Shown here piece by piece: positions 51,187-61,646 of a DNA stretch of 64,000 nt. This DNA comes from Parazoarcus communis (GTDB lineage Bacteria; Pseudomonadota; Gammaproteobacteria; Burkholderiales; Rhodocyclaceae): NCBI RefSeq assembly GCF_003111645.1, contig NZ_CP022187.1, positions 3,410,001-3,474,000 on the forward strand. The letters run 5' to 3'. Position 1 is the stretch's first letter. Every line of letters begins with the position of its first letter. Under the pieces are notes generated by a model that had not been told where the DNA came from, made no database searches, and worked only from the letters and a program-made list of their open reading frames with translations. A program made the position numbers and the translations under genes.

Positions 51187-53103
51187 ATGACTGGACGTCT
51201 GTTTGACGGGCTGGCGCGACGCTCTATCCTGTGGCTGGTCGCGCTGGCCATGGCGGCGCTGACGCTGATCGGTCTGGCGGGCATGAGCACCTCGGTACTC
51301 GTGGCCGAGACGGTGCAGGGCAGTGCGAGCGCCATCAACGTCGCCGGCAGCCTGCGCCGGCTCACCCACCGCATGGCCAGCCTGGTCGTGGCCGACGTGC
51401 TGGAGGAGAAAGTCGCGACCGAGCGCGTGCTGGCGTCGGTCAGGGAGTTCGAAGAGAGTCTCGTTCATCCGGCGCTGCTGCGCGTGATCGAACGCACGCC
51501 GGATAGCGTGTTCGCGGCGACCTATCGGGGTGCCGAGGCCGCCTGGCGTCTGAGCGTCAAACCCCGTGTCGATGCGATCCTGACCGAGGGCCCCCCGCCT
51601 TCGCGTGAAGGCGTGGCCGCCTTGCTGACCGAGGTCGATGCCTTCGTCGAACAGCTCAACACGCTGGTGGCGGTGCTCGAATTCGACACCGAGGAGCGCA
51701 TCGGGGACTTGCGCCAGATTCTTGCGCTTGCGATCGGGCTGACGCTGTTCGTGGTGGTGCTGGCGCTGGTCTTGCTCCAGCGTCGGGTGTATCGGCCGCT
51801 CAACGCATTGCTACTGGCGGCCAACCGCATTGCGGCTGGCGATCTTTCTGCGCAGGTGAGTCACACCGGACGCAACGAGCTCGGACAGCTCGGGACAGCT
51901 TTCAACACCATGACGGGCGAACTGTCCAAGCTCTATCGTGACCTGGAAAGCCGGGTCGAGGCCAAGACGGCCGAGCTTCAGCGCAGCAACCGGGCGCTGG
52001 AGCTGCTGTATCACGCGATTGCACGCCTGTACCACGCGCCGGCAGCGCCTGAGGCTTACGAGGCCACGCTGCGCGACATCGAGCAGGTGGCGGGGCTGCG
52101 GGGCAGTCTGGCCTGCATCGAGCCGCGCCATGACGGGCCGGCTTCCGTGATCGCGAGTTCGATCGGCCCGTGCCCCGACCATGTCGAGAGCGGGGTAGAG
52201 GCCGAGCTGGCCTGTGCGCGCTGTCGTTCGCACTCGGGTGGCTGGAATTACGAGCGCGAGGGCGACCACGACCTCTTGCGGGTCCCCTTGCGTGATGCTG
52301 AGCGTCACTTCGGCACGTTGCGTCTGGCGCTGGCGCCCGGGCAGCGGCTCGAAGCCTGGCAGCAGCAGCTGGTCGAGGCGCTGTCGCGCCATGTCGGAAT
52401 GGCACTTGGGGCCGCACGGCGCAGCGAGCAGGCGCGCCTGCTCGCCCTGCAGGAGGAGCGCTCGGTGATTGCCCGCGAGTTGCACGATTCGCTCGCGCAG
52501 GCCCTGTCCTACATGAAGATCCAGGTCAGCCTGGTGCAGCCACTGGTGGGCGACCCCGCGCGCAGCGCCGAGGCCGAGGCCATCCTTGCCGACCTGCGCG
52601 AGGGCATCAGTGCCGCCTACCGCCAGTTGCGCGAGCTGCTGGTGTCGTTCCGGCTCAAGATGACGGGTGATTTTTCGGAGCTGCTGCAGGCCGCAGTGGA
52701 CGAGTATGCGAGCAAGGGCAAGATCGAGGTCGAACTCGAAACCCGGCTTGCCGACTGCCACCTCGGCCCCAACCAGGAGGTGCATGTGCTGCATATCATC
52801 CGCGAGGGCCTGTCGAACATGGTGCGACATGCGCATGCAAGCAAGGCCTGGCTGAGCCTGAAGTGTGATGCGGACGGTGAGTTCTCCGTCGTGCTCGACG
52901 ACAATGGTGTGGGGCTCGGCGAGCCGGTCTCCGATGCACGCAACCATCATGGCCTTGCGATCATGCGCGAGCGTGCGTGCAGCCTGGGGGGGCGTTTCGA
53001 CATTGCCCCCCGGCCGGGCGGGGGAACGCGGGTCAGTCTGCGTTTTCGTGCCGGCACCGCGATCGTGACCGAGACACCCATCGCATTCGGGAGCGTGAAA
53101 TGA
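51187..53103 (+). CDS. narX: NarX-like nitrate/nitrite sensor histidine kinase
   Basis: 638 residues. Membrane helix 1 (about 12-34), a periplasmic four-helix domain with the nitrate-binding P-box 'GSASAINVAGSLRRLTHRM' (45-63), membrane helix 2 (about 180-200) and HAMP follow in order. A GAF-like central module has a Cys pattern (CPDHVESG; CARCRSH), then HisKA_3 with His433 (ARELHDSLAQA) and HATPase_c. This is the NarX architecture. ATG 51187 follows CAGGAGCGGG. It overlaps the narL-like gene and probably controls the nap operon downstream. Confidence 0.9.
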   Translation: MTGRLFDGLARRSILWLVALAMAALTLIGLAGMSTSVLVAETVQGSASAINVAGSLRRLTHRMASLVVADVLEEKVATERVLASVREFEESLVHPALLRVIERTPDSVFAATYRGAEAAWRLSVKPRVDAILTEGPPPSREGVAALLTEVDAFVEQLNTLVAVLEFDTEERIGDLRQILALAIGLTLFVVVLALVLLQRRVYRPLNALLLAANRIAAGDLSAQVSHTGRNELGQLGTAFNTMTGELSKLYRDLESRVEAKTAELQRSNRALELLYHAIARLYHAPAAPEAYEATLRDIEQVAGLRGSLACIEPRHDGPASVIASSIGPCPDHVESGVEAELACARCRSHSGGWNYEREGDHDLLRVPLRDAERHFGTLRLALAPGQRLEAWQQQLVEALSRHVGMALGAARRSEQARLLALQEERSVIARELHDSLAQALSYMKIQVSLVQPLVGDPARSAEAEAILADLREGISAAYRQLRELLVSFRLKMTGDFSELLQAAVDEYASKGKIEVELETRLADCHLGPNQEVHVLHIIREGLSNMVRHAHASKAWLSLKCDADGEFSVVLDDNGVGLGEPVSDARNHHGLAIMRERACSLGGRFDIAPRPGGGTRVSLRFRAGTAIVTETPIAFGSVK

Positions 53104-53744
53104 GCGATGTCCAGAGCGTCATCATCGTCGATGATCACCCGCTGTTCCGCAAGGGCCTGATCCAGCTGCTGAAGACCGTCCCCACGCTGAACCTGATCGG
53201 CGAGGCCGCCGGCGGAGAGGAGGGCCTGGCGCTGGCTGTGCGCCTGCAGCCGGACCTGATCCTGCTCGACCTGAACATGAAGGACATGAACGGGATCGAG
53301 GTCTTGAGCGCCATCCGCGCCGCCCGTCTCGACAGTCGCGTGGTGATGGTGACGGTGTCCGATCATGGCGAGGACCTGGTCGCCGCCTTGCGCGCGGGGG
53401 CCGATGGCTACCTGCTGAAGGACATGGAGCCCGAGGCCATGGTCGATGCGCTGCGCGATGTGGGCAGTGGCCGCATCGTCATCTCCGACGAGCTCACCCA
53501 CCTCATGGCCGCCGCCCTGCGCGGCCCTGCGCAGCCCGAGTCAATTGCCGCTGCCGGACTGACCGAGCAGGAGGTGCGAATTCTCGAGCAGATCTCCGGC
53601 GGCCTGTCGAACAAGCTCATCGGACGCGAGCTCGACATCGCCGAAGGCACGGTGAAGGTCCACGTCAAGCACATCCTGCGCAAGCTCAAGATGCGCTCGC
53701 GGGTGGAAGCCGCGGTGTGGGCGGTCGAGCACCTGCGCAGCTAG
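53100..53744 (+). CDS. narL: NarL-like response regulator
   Basis: 214 residues. Receiver: Asp11/12 (IVDDHP), phospho-acceptor Asp57 (LLDLNMKDMNG) and Lys in 'YLLKDMEPE'. C-terminal NarL/FixJ HTH: 'LTEQEVRILEQISGGLSNK' and 'IAEGTVKVHVKHILRKL'. It is phosphorylated by the adjacent NarX-like kinase and binds TACYYMT heptamers. Its ATG overlaps the kinase stop codon. The pair lies directly upstream of nap rather than nar genes. Confidence 0.92.
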   Translation: MSDVQSVIIVDDHPLFRKGLIQLLKTVPTLNLIGEAAGGEEGLALAVRLQPDLILLDLNMKDMNGIEVLSAIRAARLDSRVVMVTVSDHGEDLVAALRAGADGYLLKDMEPEAMVDALRDVGSGRIVISDELTHLMAAALRGPAQPESIAAAGLTEQEVRILEQISGGLSNKLIGRELDIAEGTVKVHVKHILRKLKMRSRVEAAVWAVEHLRS

Positions 53745-53844
53745 ACGTCTATTTCCTTCGTTGTAGTTTGCAGTGTTATCCGCACCTTACCTCGCGCATC
53801 CGGTCATGCGCATCGAAGCCGCATAACTGAGAGCCATTCTCGTC

Positions 53845-53858
53845 TTGATGCCCATCAA
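53845..53858 (+). promoter_or_regulatory. FNR/Dnr box upstream of napF
   Basis: TTGATGCCCATCAA matches the FNR-family consensus TTGAT-N4-ATCAA perfectly. It lies 58 bases before the napF start codon, suitable for activation. The Dnr-like regulator encoded at 50246-50938 has the matching E--SR recognition residues; an FNR elsewhere in the genome could also use it. Confidence 0.8.
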
Positions 53859-53915
53859 TGACGCACTCCGGGCAAGGGTTTTCAATGTCCCTATTCGCTA
53901 TACGGGAAAACCCTC

Positions 53916-54440
53916 TTGGAACCTGCAGCCCTTTCGCGCCGAAGTTTTTTGCGTGGCCGCATCCGCACCGTGAACCCCGCCCAGCGTCCACCGTGGGCGC
54001 TTGACGAGGCTGCCTTCATCGAGCGTTGCACGCGCTGCGACGCCTGCATCAAGGCCTGTCCGACCGGCATTCTGATTCATGCCGACGGCGCCTATCCGGC
54101 AGTCGATTTCAGCCACGGGGAGTGCACCTTCTGTGGCGAGTGCGTGAGTCGCTGCGAACCGGCGGCGTTGCAGCGCGCGGCGGAGGATGCTCCGGCGTGG
54201 CGTCTGCAGGCGCACATCGGGGATGCCTGCCTGGCAATGAGCGGCGTGGAGTGCCGGGTCTGCGGCGAGGCCTGTCCTGCGGGGGCAATCCGTTTTCGCC
54301 CGCGTCTTGGCGGCGTGGCGCTGCCGGCGCTGACGCTGGAGAGCTGCAATGGTTGTGGTGCCTGTTTCGCCCCCTGCCCGGTCCGGGCAATCACGGTGAA
54401 GGCAGGGGAGATGGATATGGCGAACAAGGAGAGCACATGA
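53916..54440 (+). CDS. napF: NapF, cytoplasmic ferredoxin-type protein of the nap operon
   Basis: 174 residues from a TTG start. The N-terminus 'LSRRSFLRGR' matches NapF and supports TTG 53916; no in-frame ATG fits. Multiple four-cysteine [4Fe-4S] motifs are visible: CTRCDACIKACP, CTFCGECVSRCE, CRVCGEACP and CNGCGACFAPCP. NapF interacts with NapA in the cytoplasm and is thought to help load or reduce its cluster before Tat export. First gene of napFDAGHBC; a perfect FNR-type box precedes it. Confidence 0.88.
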   Translation: MEPAALSRRSFLRGRIRTVNPAQRPPWALDEAAFIERCTRCDACIKACPTGILIHADGAYPAVDFSHGECTFCGECVSRCEPAALQRAAEDAPAWRLQAHIGDACLAMSGVECRVCGEACPAGAIRFRPRLGGVALPALTLESCNGCGACFAPCPVRAITVKAGEMDMANKEST

Positions 54441-54691
54441 ACATCGCAAGCCTGGTAGTGCGGGCGAAGCCCGAGGATTTCGCCGTCGTGCACGACTTTC
54501 TGAAGCAGGTGCCCGGCGTTGAAGTGCAGGGTGAATCGCTCGAAACCGGTCGCATCGTCGTCACCGTGGAAGACGGTGAAGGCTGGTCGGTGACCGACTC
54601 GATACTGAAGGTGAATCTCGGCCCCAGGGTGCAAGGGGTGACGCTCGCCTACGAATACACGGATGAAGGTCTCGAAAACCTGGAGGCATGA
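54437..54691 (+). CDS. napD: NapD, NapA signal-peptide chaperone
   Basis: 84 residues with the ferredoxin-like fold pattern of NapD ([34 protein letters not shown]). NapD binds the twin-arginine signal of NapA and delays export until the cofactor is inserted. Start and stop codons overlap napF and napA by four bases each (ATGA), indicating tight coupling. Confidence 0.93.
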   Translation: MNIASLVVRAKPEDFAVVHDFLKQVPGVEVQGESLETGRIVVTVEDGEGWSVTDSILKVNLGPRVQGVTLAYEYTDEGLENLEA

Positions 54692-57243
54692 AGAAAATGA
54701 GCATGGACAGACGCGAATTCATCAAGGCCAATGCGGTTGCGGCCGCAGCGGCAACGGCGGGCATCAGCATTCCGGTGGTGGCGCAGGCGCAGGCCAGGAA
54801 TGGCGACGGCACCAAGGTGCGCTGGGACAAGGCCGCCTGCCGCTTCTGCGGTACCGGCTGTTCGGTGCTGGTCGGCGTGCAGAACGGCCGCATCGTTGCC
54901 ACTCAGGGCGACCCGGATGCACCGGTCAACCGCGGCCTGAACTGTATCAAGGGCTACTTCCTGTCGAAGATCATGTACGGCGACGACCGTCTGACCAAGC
55001 CGCTGCTGCGCATGAAAGGCGGCAAATACGACAAGAACGGCGAGTTCACGCCGATCTCGTGGGATCAGGCCTTCGACATCATGGCCGACAAGTGGAAGGC
55101 CGCGATCAAGACCCACGGCGCCGACTCGATCGCGATGTTCGGTTCCGGGCAGTGGACGGTGTGGGAAGGCTATGCGGCGGCCAAGCTGTACAAGGCCGGT
55201 TTCCGCACCAACAACCTCGACCCCAATGCGCGTCACTGCATGGCGTCGGCTGTTACCGGCTTCATGCGTACCTTCGGCATCGACGAGCCGATGGGCTGCT
55301 ACGACGACATCGAGAACGCCGACAGCTTCGTGCTGTGGGGCTCGAACATGGCCGAGATGCACCCCATCCTGTGGAGCCGCATCACCGACCGCCGGCTGTC
55401 GAAGGAAGGCACCGAGGTTCATGTGCTGTCGACCTTCGAGCATCGTTCCTACGAGCTCGCCGACAACCCCATGATCTTCGTGCCCAACACCGATCTGGCG
55501 ATCCTGAACTACATCTGCAACTACATCATCCAGAACAAGAAGGTGAACACCGAGTTCGTCAGCCGCAACGTCAATTTCAAGATGGGCGAGACGGATATCG
55601 GTTTTGGCCTGCGCCCGAACCATGTGCTGGAAGCGAAAGCCACCAATAACGGCTATCCGGGCGCGGACGGCAAGCCCAAGGGCAATGCCAGCGCGGCCAA
55701 GGACATCACGTTCGACGAGTTCGCCAAGTTCGTGTCCGAGTACACCGCCGAGAAAGTGTCCAAGCTGTCCGGCGTGCCGGTCGCGAACCTGCAGCGCATG
55801 GCCGAAACTTATGCCGACCCGAACCGCAAGGTGGTGTCGTTCTGGACCATGGGCTTCAACCAGCACACCCGCGGTACCTGGGTGAACAACATGATCTACA
55901 ACGTGCATCTGCTCGTTGGCAAGATCTCGGAGCCGGGCAACAGCCCGTTCTCGCTCACCGGTCAGCCCTCGGCCTGCGGTACGGCGCGCGAAGTCGGCAC
56001 GTTTGCCCACCGTCTGCCGGCAGACATGGTGGTTGGCAATCCGATGCACCGCGCCATCGCCGAAGAGATCTGGAAGCTGCCCGAGGGCACGATTCCGTCC
56101 AAGGTCGGCCTCCACGCCGTGGCCCAGAGCCGCGCGCTCAAGGACGGCAAGGTCAAGTGCTACTGGACCTCGACCACCAACAACATGCAGGCCGGCCCCA
56201 ACATCAACGACGAGGTCTATCCGGGCTGGCGCAACGAAGAGGCTTTCGTTGTGGTGTCGGACGTCTATCCGACGGTGTCGGCGATGTCGGCCGACCTGAT
56301 CCTGCCCTCGGCGATGTGGACCGAGAAGGAAGGCGCCTACGGCAACGCCGAACGCCGCACCCAGTTCTGGCGCCAGCAGGTGGCGCCGCCGGGTGAGGCG
56401 AAGAGCGACCTGTGGCAGTACATCGAGTTCGCGAAGCGCTTCAAGGTCGAGGAAGTGTGGCCGGCCGAGCTCATCGCCAAGATGCCGGAGTACAAGGGCA
56501 AGACCCTGTACGACGTGCTCTACGCCAACGGCCAGGTGAACAAGTTCCCGCTGTCCGACATCGAGAAGGCCAACAGCCACGCGATCAAGGGCTACACCAA
56601 CGACGAGTCGAAGGCGCTGGGCTACTACCTGCAGAAAGGCCTGTTCGAGGAGTACGCACGTTTCGGTCGCGGTCATGGTCACGACCTCGCCGACTTCGAC
56701 GTGTATCACAAGGCGCGCGGTCTGCGCTGGCCGGTGGTCGATGGCAAGGAAACCCTGTGGCGCTTCCGCGAGGGCTACGACCCGTACGTCAAGACCGGCG
56801 AAGGGGTGAAGTTCTACGGTCACAAGGACAACAAGGCCGTGGTGTTCGCGCTGCCCTACCAGGATCCCCCGGAAATGCCGGACAAGGACTTCGACATGTG
56901 GCTGTGTACCGGTCGCGTGCTCGAGCACTGGCACACCGGCTCGATGACCCGTCGCGTGCCCGAGCTGCACCGCTCGGTGCCCGAGGCCCAGGTCTTCATG
57001 CATCCGGATGATGCCAGCAAGCGCGGTCTGCAGCGTGGCATGGCGGTGAAAGTCGCTTCGCGTCGTGGCGAGATCGTCGCCCGGCTCGAAACCCGCGGCC
57101 GCAACAAGCCGCCGGTGGGCCTGATCTTCGTGCCCTTCTTCGATGAGGGCCGGCTGGTCAACAAGCTCACGCTCGATGCCACCTGCCCGATCTCGAAGGA
57201 AACCGACTTCAAGAAGTGCGCAGTCAAGGTAACCAAGGCCTGA
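54688..57243 (+). CDS. napA: NapA, periplasmic nitrate reductase catalytic subunit
   Basis: 851 residues. A twin-arginine signal ([17 protein letters not shown]) directs the folded protein to the periplasm. The [4Fe-4S] ligands are Cys51/54/58/86 ([16 protein letters not shown]) and the molybdenum ligand is Cys184 ([10 protein letters not shown]), all matching NapA. It reduces nitrate to nitrite with bis-MGD molybdenum cofactor, receiving electrons from NapB. Length is slightly above E. coli NapA (828). Confidence 0.97.
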   Translation: MKKMSMDRREFIKANAVAAAAATAGISIPVVAQAQARNGDGTKVRWDKAACRFCGTGCSVLVGVQNGRIVATQGDPDAPVNRGLNCIKGYFLSKIMYGDDRLTKPLLRMKGGKYDKNGEFTPISWDQAFDIMADKWKAAIKTHGADSIAMFGSGQWTVWEGYAAAKLYKAGFRTNNLDPNARHCMASAVTGFMRTFGIDEPMGCYDDIENADSFVLWGSNMAEMHPILWSRITDRRLSKEGTEVHVLSTFEHRSYELADNPMIFVPNTDLAILNYICNYIIQNKKVNTEFVSRNVNFKMGETDIGFGLRPNHVLEAKATNNGYPGADGKPKGNASAAKDITFDEFAKFVSEYTAEKVSKLSGVPVANLQRMAETYADPNRKVVSFWTMGFNQHTRGTWVNNMIYNVHLLVGKISEPGNSPFSLTGQPSACGTAREVGTFAHRLPADMVVGNPMHRAIAEEIWKLPEGTIPSKVGLHAVAQSRALKDGKVKCYWTSTTNNMQAGPNINDEVYPGWRNEEAFVVVSDVYPTVSAMSADLILPSAMWTEKEGAYGNAERRTQFWRQQVAPPGEAKSDLWQYIEFAKRFKVEEVWPAELIAKMPEYKGKTLYDVLYANGQVNKFPLSDIEKANSHAIKGYTNDESKALGYYLQKGLFEEYARFGRGHGHDLADFDVYHKARGLRWPVVDGKETLWRFREGYDPYVKTGEGVKFYGHKDNKAVVFALPYQDPPEMPDKDFDMWLCTGRVLEHWHTGSMTRRVPELHRSVPEAQVFMHPDDASKRGLQRGMAVKVASRRGEIVARLETRGRNKPPVGLIFVPFFDEGRLVNKLTLDATCPISKETDFKKCAVKVTKA

Positions 57244-57313
57244 AACCACGAGGCGTGAGACTGACACCTGCGGTGCCGATGGGGCACTGCAGGTGGCCGG
57301 ACACACGACAATC

Positions 57314-58177
57314 ATGAGTAAAACCAAGAATACGACCGCTTCCGCGCCTGCCAGCACCGGCCCGGCCACGTCACGTCGCCGCTTCCTCAAGGATGCGGCA
57401 GGCGTGGCGGGCGGGGCGGGTCTGCTCGCGCTCGGGACCGGTCTGTATTCCCGACAGGCTTCGGCGCTGCCGGCGACGGCGATCCGTCCGCCCGGCGCGC
57501 TGGCCGAAGCCGATTTTCTGGCTGCGTGCGTGCGTTGCGGGCTGTGCGTGCGTGACTGCCCGTATGACACGCTGAAGCTCGCGCAACTCGGCGACGGCGT
57601 GGCCACGGGCACGCCTTACTTCGAAGCGCGCAAGATTCCGTGCGAGATGTGTGAAGACATCCCCTGCGTGGCGGCGTGCCCTACCGGTGCGCTCGATCGC
57701 GGGCTGAGCGAGATCGGCGAGGCGCGCATGGGGCTCGCGGTGCTGATCGACCAGGAAAACTGTCTCAATTTCCTCGGTCTGCGCTGCGACGTCTGCTACC
57801 GGGTGTGCCCGGTGATCGACAAGGCCATCACGCTGGAACTGGTGCATAACCCGCGCTCCGACCGTCACGCCATGCTGCTGCCGACGGTGCATTCGGACGC
57901 CTGCACTGGTTGTGGCAAGTGCGAGCGTTCCTGCGTGCTGCCGGGCGAGTCCGCCATCAAGGTGTTGCCGCTCAAGCTGGCGCAGGGTTCCAAGGCCGAG
58001 CATTACCGCCGCGGCTGGGAAGAGAAGGCCGAAGCCGGCGGCTCCCTGATCGGCGATCAGGTCGAGATGCCGGTTCGGGGGCTCGAAGGCAAGGCCTACG
58101 GCGACACCCGCGTAGGACCGGGTGATGCACCTGCTACGGCTGAAAAGAGCGGCATCGACTCGGGGTGGAAGCCATGA
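57314..58177 (+). CDS. napG: NapG, periplasmic ferredoxin-type quinol-dehydrogenase component
   Basis: 287 residues. A twin-arginine signal ([15 protein letters not shown]) precedes four [4Fe-4S] motifs: [35 protein letters not shown] and [11 protein letters not shown]. With NapH it forms an alternative quinol oxidase passing electrons to NapC/NapB. ATG 57314 gives a proper Tat signal; it lies 70 bases after napA and overlaps napH. Confidence 0.92.
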   Translation: MSKTKNTTASAPASTGPATSRRRFLKDAAGVAGGAGLLALGTGLYSRQASALPATAIRPPGALAEADFLAACVRCGLCVRDCPYDTLKLAQLGDGVATGTPYFEARKIPCEMCEDIPCVAACPTGALDRGLSEIGEARMGLAVLIDQENCLNFLGLRCDVCYRVCPVIDKAITLELVHNPRSDRHAMLLPTVHSDACTGCGKCERSCVLPGESAIKVLPLKLAQGSKAEHYRRGWEEKAEAGGSLIGDQVEMPVRGLEGKAYGDTRVGPGDAPATAEKSGIDSGWKP

Positions 58178-59097
58178 GCGCGAATGCCCAGAGCCGTGGC
58201 GCGGTGCCGCCAACCAGCGTGCGCGGTGCCGCGATGCGCGGCGTGGTCGCACGTCCGGGCGCGGAAGCCATCGAAGCCAAGGGCTGGTTGATCGCGCACA
58301 AGTGGCTGCTGCTGCGGCGTGCCAGCCAGCTCGGCATTCTCGCGCTGTTCATGGTCGGGCCGTGGTTCGGCTGGTGGATCGTCAAGGGCAATCTGGCTTC
58401 GAGCCTGACCCTGGGCGTGCTGCCGCTGACCGATCCCTTCCTGATCGCACAGCAGGCCGCTGCCGGGCACTGGCCGTATCGTGAAGCGTTGATCGGCGGC
58501 GGCATTGTGATGGCTTTCTATCTGCTGCTCGGTGGCCGCATGTTCTGTGCCTGGGTGTGTCCGGTCAATCTGGTGACGGATGCCGCAGCCTGGCTGCGGC
58601 GCCGGCTTGGCCTCAAGGGCGGCAAGGTGCCCTCGGCCAACACCCGTTACTGGCTGCTCGGCTTCGTGCTGGTGCTGGCTGCGGTGACCGGGTCGCTGGC
58701 ATGGGAGTGGGTGAATCCGGTGTCGATGTTTCATCGCGGGCTGATCTTCGGTTTCGGTCTGTCGTGGGGCATCGTCGGCGGCATCTTCCTCTACGACCTG
58801 CTGATCGCGCCGCGTGGCTGGTGTGGCCACCTGTGTCCGCAGGGCGCTTTTTACGGACTGATCGGCAAGAGCGCGATGCTGCGCGTTTCGGCCAACCGGC
58901 GCAGCGCCTGTAACGACTGCATGGACTGCTTTGCAGTCTGCCCCGAACCTCAGGTCATTCGTCCCGCGCTCAAGGGTGTGGGGCAGGACCATCCGCTGAT
59001 CCTCGATGGCGACTGCACCTCGTGTGGCCGCTGTATCGATGTCTGTGGCAAGGACGTTTTCCGTATTTCGACACGATTTGACAGGAGCGAGTCATGA
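58174..59097 (+). CDS. napH: NapH, membrane ferredoxin-type quinol-oxidising protein
   Basis: 307 residues. Four membrane helices (first '[19 protein letters not shown]') carry CAWVCPVN and CGHLCPQG motifs at their ends, and two C-terminal [4Fe-4S] motifs follow: [12 protein letters not shown] and [12 protein letters not shown]. It anchors NapG and draws electrons from ubiquinol. Overlaps napG at its start (ATGA) and napB at its end. Confidence 0.93.
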   Translation: MSANAQSRGAVPPTSVRGAAMRGVVARPGAEAIEAKGWLIAHKWLLLRRASQLGILALFMVGPWFGWWIVKGNLASSLTLGVLPLTDPFLIAQQAAAGHWPYREALIGGGIVMAFYLLLGGRMFCAWVCPVNLVTDAAAWLRRRLGLKGGKVPSANTRYWLLGFVLVLAAVTGSLAWEWVNPVSMFHRGLIFGFGLSWGIVGGIFLYDLLIAPRGWCGHLCPQGAFYGLIGKSAMLRVSANRRSACNDCMDCFAVCPEPQVIRPALKGVGQDHPLILDGDCTSCGRCIDVCGKDVFRISTRFDRSES

Positions 59098-59543
59098 ACA
59101 AGAAGACCCGACAAATTGCACTCGCGCTGATGGTCGCACTGGGCCTGAGCGCGGCCGCTGTGCCAGTCGGCGCGCAAAACGTCAGCAGTATCCGCGGCGC
59201 GGACGTTTCGGCCAACGAGCTGCCGGCGGGCAGTTTCAAGCCGGTGCCCGACCAGCCGCCGATCCAGCGCGACTATGTGCAGCAGCCGCCCTTGATCCCG
59301 CACAAGGTGGAGGGCTACGAACTGACCAAGAATTTCAACCGCTGCATGGATTGCCATGCGTGGAGCCGCTACAAGGAGACCGGGGCGACCAAGGTCAGCC
59401 TGACGCACTTCAAGGACCGCGACGGTGGCGAGTTGTCCAACATCTCGCCGCGACGCTACTTCTGCATGCAGTGCCACGTGCCGCAGATGGATGCCAAGCC
59501 GCTTGTCGGCAACACCTTCCAACGTGCCGAGGGCCTGCGCTAA
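59094..59543 (+). CDS. napB: NapB, di-haem cytochrome c subunit
   Basis: 149 residues with a Sec signal (cleavage near GAQN, about residue 28) and two haem c sites, CMDCH (84-88) and CMQCH (124-128). It is the small electron-transfer subunit that feeds NapA in the periplasm. Haem attachment needs the Ccm system encoded downstream. Confidence 0.95.
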   Translation: MNKKTRQIALALMVALGLSAAAVPVGAQNVSSIRGADVSANELPAGSFKPVPDQPPIQRDYVQQPPLIPHKVEGYELTKNFNRCMDCHAWSRYKETGATKVSLTHFKDRDGGELSNISPRRYFCMQCHVPQMDAKPLVGNTFQRAEGLR

Positions 59544-59565
59544 GGCCGCCTGACCGGGGATAGAC

Positions 59566-60186
59566 ATGACTGAAAAGAAGGGAATGCGGCAGAGGCTGCG
59601 CAACGCCGGCTGGGGCGCCATCGTGCTGCTCTTTGCCGCCGGCATCGTGTTCTGGGGCGGGTTCAACTGGGCCCTGGAAATGACCAACACCGAGAAGTTC
59701 TGCATCTCGTGTCACGAGATGGAGGACAACGTGTTCCAGGAGTATCGCAACACGATCCACTACCAGAACCGCACCGGCGTGCGTGCGACCTGCCCGGACT
59801 GCCATGTGCCCAAGGAGTGGGGGCCGAAGATGATCCGCAAGATCAAGGCATCAAGGGAGGTCTATGGAAAGATCATGGGTACGATCAATACCCGCGAGAA
59901 GTTCCAGGAAGAGCGACTGCGCCTGGCAGAGAACGAGTGGCGGCGGATGAAGGCCAACAACTCGCAGGAATGCCGCAACTGCCATAACTACGAGTACTTC
60001 GACTACTCCGTTCAGGGCCGGCGCTCCAACCAGATGCACCAGGCCGGGCTGGCCGAAGGCAAGACCTGCATCGACTGCCACAAGGGCATCGCTCACTCCC
60101 TGCCCGCAGTGGATCAGAGCATCGGCGCCGATCACGGCGGCGTCGCCCCCGAGGTCTTCCACCCCACGCCACCGAAGGCTGAATAA
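59566..60186 (+). CDS. napC: NapC, membrane tetra-haem cytochrome c quinol dehydrogenase
   Basis: 206 residues. One N-terminal membrane helix (about 16-34) anchors a periplasmic domain with four CxxCH motifs: CISCH (46-50), CPDCH, CRNCH and CIDCH. NapC/NirT-family proteins oxidise quinol and reduce NapB. It is the last nap gene before a long hairpin. Confidence 0.95.
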   Translation: MTEKKGMRQRLRNAGWGAIVLLFAAGIVFWGGFNWALEMTNTEKFCISCHEMEDNVFQEYRNTIHYQNRTGVRATCPDCHVPKEWGPKMIRKIKASREVYGKIMGTINTREKFQEERLRLAENEWRRMKANNSQECRNCHNYEYFDYSVQGRRSNQMHQAGLAEGKTCIDCHKGIAHSLPAVDQSIGADHGGVAPEVFHPTPPKAE

Positions 60187-60206
60187 GACCTTCTGTCCGT
60201 CGGCGG

Positions 60207-60252
60207 CTTCCGGCCCGGTACGCAGTCGACGACTGTCGTGCCGGGCCGGAAG
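60207..60252 (+). terminator. Long hairpin after napC
   Basis: A stem of about 20 bp (outer arms CTTCCGGCCCGG / CCGGGCCGGAAG, continuing through CAGTC / GACTG with one wobble pair) lies 20 bases after the napC stop. The stability fits a terminator or 3' stabiliser separating nap from ccm; no clear T-run follows. Confidence 0.6.
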
Positions 60253-60351
60253 CGTTCAAGGCGTCCGGAAACGCGGCAATTTTGTCGTGTGAGCGGGTTT
60301 ATAAGCAGAAAACGTTTCAGCCAGCGCCGTGCTGTGGTTCAATCCGTCCCC

Positions 60352-60978
60352 ATGCTCGAAGCCGACAATCTTGCCTGCCTGAAAGGCGACCGCCTGCTGT
60401 TTCGTGGCCTCGCCCTGCGCCTGGCGGCGGGTGAGCTGCTGCGGATTGCCGGCCCCAACGGGGTGGGCAAGACCAGCCTGCTGCGGCTGGTCTCCGGGCT
60501 TGCGCTGGCCGAGGCGGGAGAGGTGCGCTGGAAGGGGACGGCCATCGGCCGCGACCGCGAAGCATTTCACCGCGACCTGCTTTACCTGGGTCACGCGCCT
60601 GCACTCAACGACATGCTCACACCGCTCGAGAACCTGCAGTTTGCCGTTGCCGCCGCGGGCGACGATGCTGACGCCGAAACCTGCATGCAGGCGCTGGTGC
60701 GCATCGGCCTTGCCAATCAGCTCGATCTGCCCGCGCGGGTGCTTTCCCAGGGACAGCGCCGCAGGGTGGGGCTGGCACGCCTGTTTCTGTCCGGTCGGCG
60801 GCCCCTGTGGGTGCTGGACGAACCGTTTACCGCGCTCGATGTGGGCGCCGTCGAGGATCTGGCGGGCACGCTGTCGGACCATTGCACGTCTGGCGGCATG
60901 GTGATGCTCACGACGCACCAGGATGCACCATTCGCCGTGCCGCCCAAGGTGCTCGATGTCGGGGCGTTTGCGTGCTGA
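60352..60978 (+). CDS. ccmA: CcmA, haem exporter ATP-binding subunit
   Basis: 208 residues with Walker A GPNGVGKTS, the ABC signature 'LSQGQRRRVGLARL' and Walker B 'LWVLDEPFTALD'. CcmA with CcmB (and CcmC/D) drives release of holo-CcmE in system I cytochrome c maturation. ATG 60352 gives the usual N-terminus; a longer frame covers the promoter region, where TTTATAAG (about 60298-60305) resembles a -10 box. Its stop overlaps the ccmB start. Confidence 0.93.
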   Translation: MLEADNLACLKGDRLLFRGLALRLAAGELLRIAGPNGVGKTSLLRLVSGLALAEAGEVRWKGTAIGRDREAFHRDLLYLGHAPALNDMLTPLENLQFAVAAAGDDADAETCMQALVRIGLANQLDLPARVLSQGQRRRVGLARLFLSGRRPLWVLDEPFTALDVGAVEDLAGTLSDHCTSGGMVMLTTHQDAPFAVPPKVLDVGAFAC

Positions 60979-61640
60979 GGACCTTTTTTGCCGTTCTGCG
61001 CCGTGATCTGTTGCTGGCCTGGCGGGGCCGGGCCGACGTCATGGTGACGCTGGCCTTCTTCGTCATCGTGGTGTGCCTGTTTCCCTTCGGTGTCGGTGCC
61101 GAGCCCAACCTGTTGCGGGCGATTGCGCCCGGCGTGCTGTGGGTGGCGGCCTTGCTGGCCTGCCTGTTGTCGCTGCACCGCCTGTTTGCACAGGACTATG
61201 CCGACGGAACTTTGGAGCAGCTGCTTCTGTCAAGTGAGCCGGCAGTGCTGTGGGTGCTGGCGAAGGTGCTGGCGTTCTGGCTCACCACAGGCCTGCCTGT
61301 CGTGGCGGTGGCACCCGGCCTGGCGCTGTTACTTGACCTTGAGCAAGGCGCGTTGCCGGTGCTGGTCTTAAGTTTGGCGCTGGGTACCCCGATTCTTGCC
61401 CTGCTGGGCGCGGTCGGCGCAGCGCTGACACTGGGTGTACGTGGTGGTGGCATGCTGCTGGCACTGCTGATCCTGCCGCTGTTCGTGCCGGTGCTGATTT
61501 TCGGTGCCGGCGCGGTGGAAGCCGAGGCTTCCGGCACGGGGGCGGTGGCGCATCTGCTGCTGCTTGGCGGCGGTCTTGCCGGGGCCCTCGCACTGGCACC
61601 ACTGGCGTGCGCTGCATCGTTGCGTATTTCGACTGAATGA
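60972..61640 (+). CDS. ccmB: CcmB, haem exporter membrane subunit
   Basis: 222 residues from GTG 60972, inside the end of ccmA. Six hydrophobic helices and the CcmB pattern 'RRDLLLAWRGRADVM', 'LLSLHRLFAQDYADGTLEQLLL' and 'LGTPILALLGAVGAAL' are visible. It forms the transmembrane part of the CcmAB complex in the inner membrane. The GTG start is supported by family N-termini and by translational coupling. Confidence 0.9.
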   Translation: MLRTFFAVLRRDLLLAWRGRADVMVTLAFFVIVVCLFPFGVGAEPNLLRAIAPGVLWVAALLACLLSLHRLFAQDYADGTLEQLLLSSEPAVLWVLAKVLAFWLTTGLPVVAVAPGLALLLDLEQGALPVLVLSLALGTPILALLGAVGAALTLGVRGGGMLLALLILPLFVPVLIFGAGAVEAEASGTGAVAHLLLLGGGLAGALALAPLACAASLRISTE

Positions 61641-61646
61641 CCTGAC

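Noticed and set aside
54649-57612. 987-codon open frame opposite napA
   Set aside because: Antisense to an unmistakable napA gene; no domains or ribosome site.
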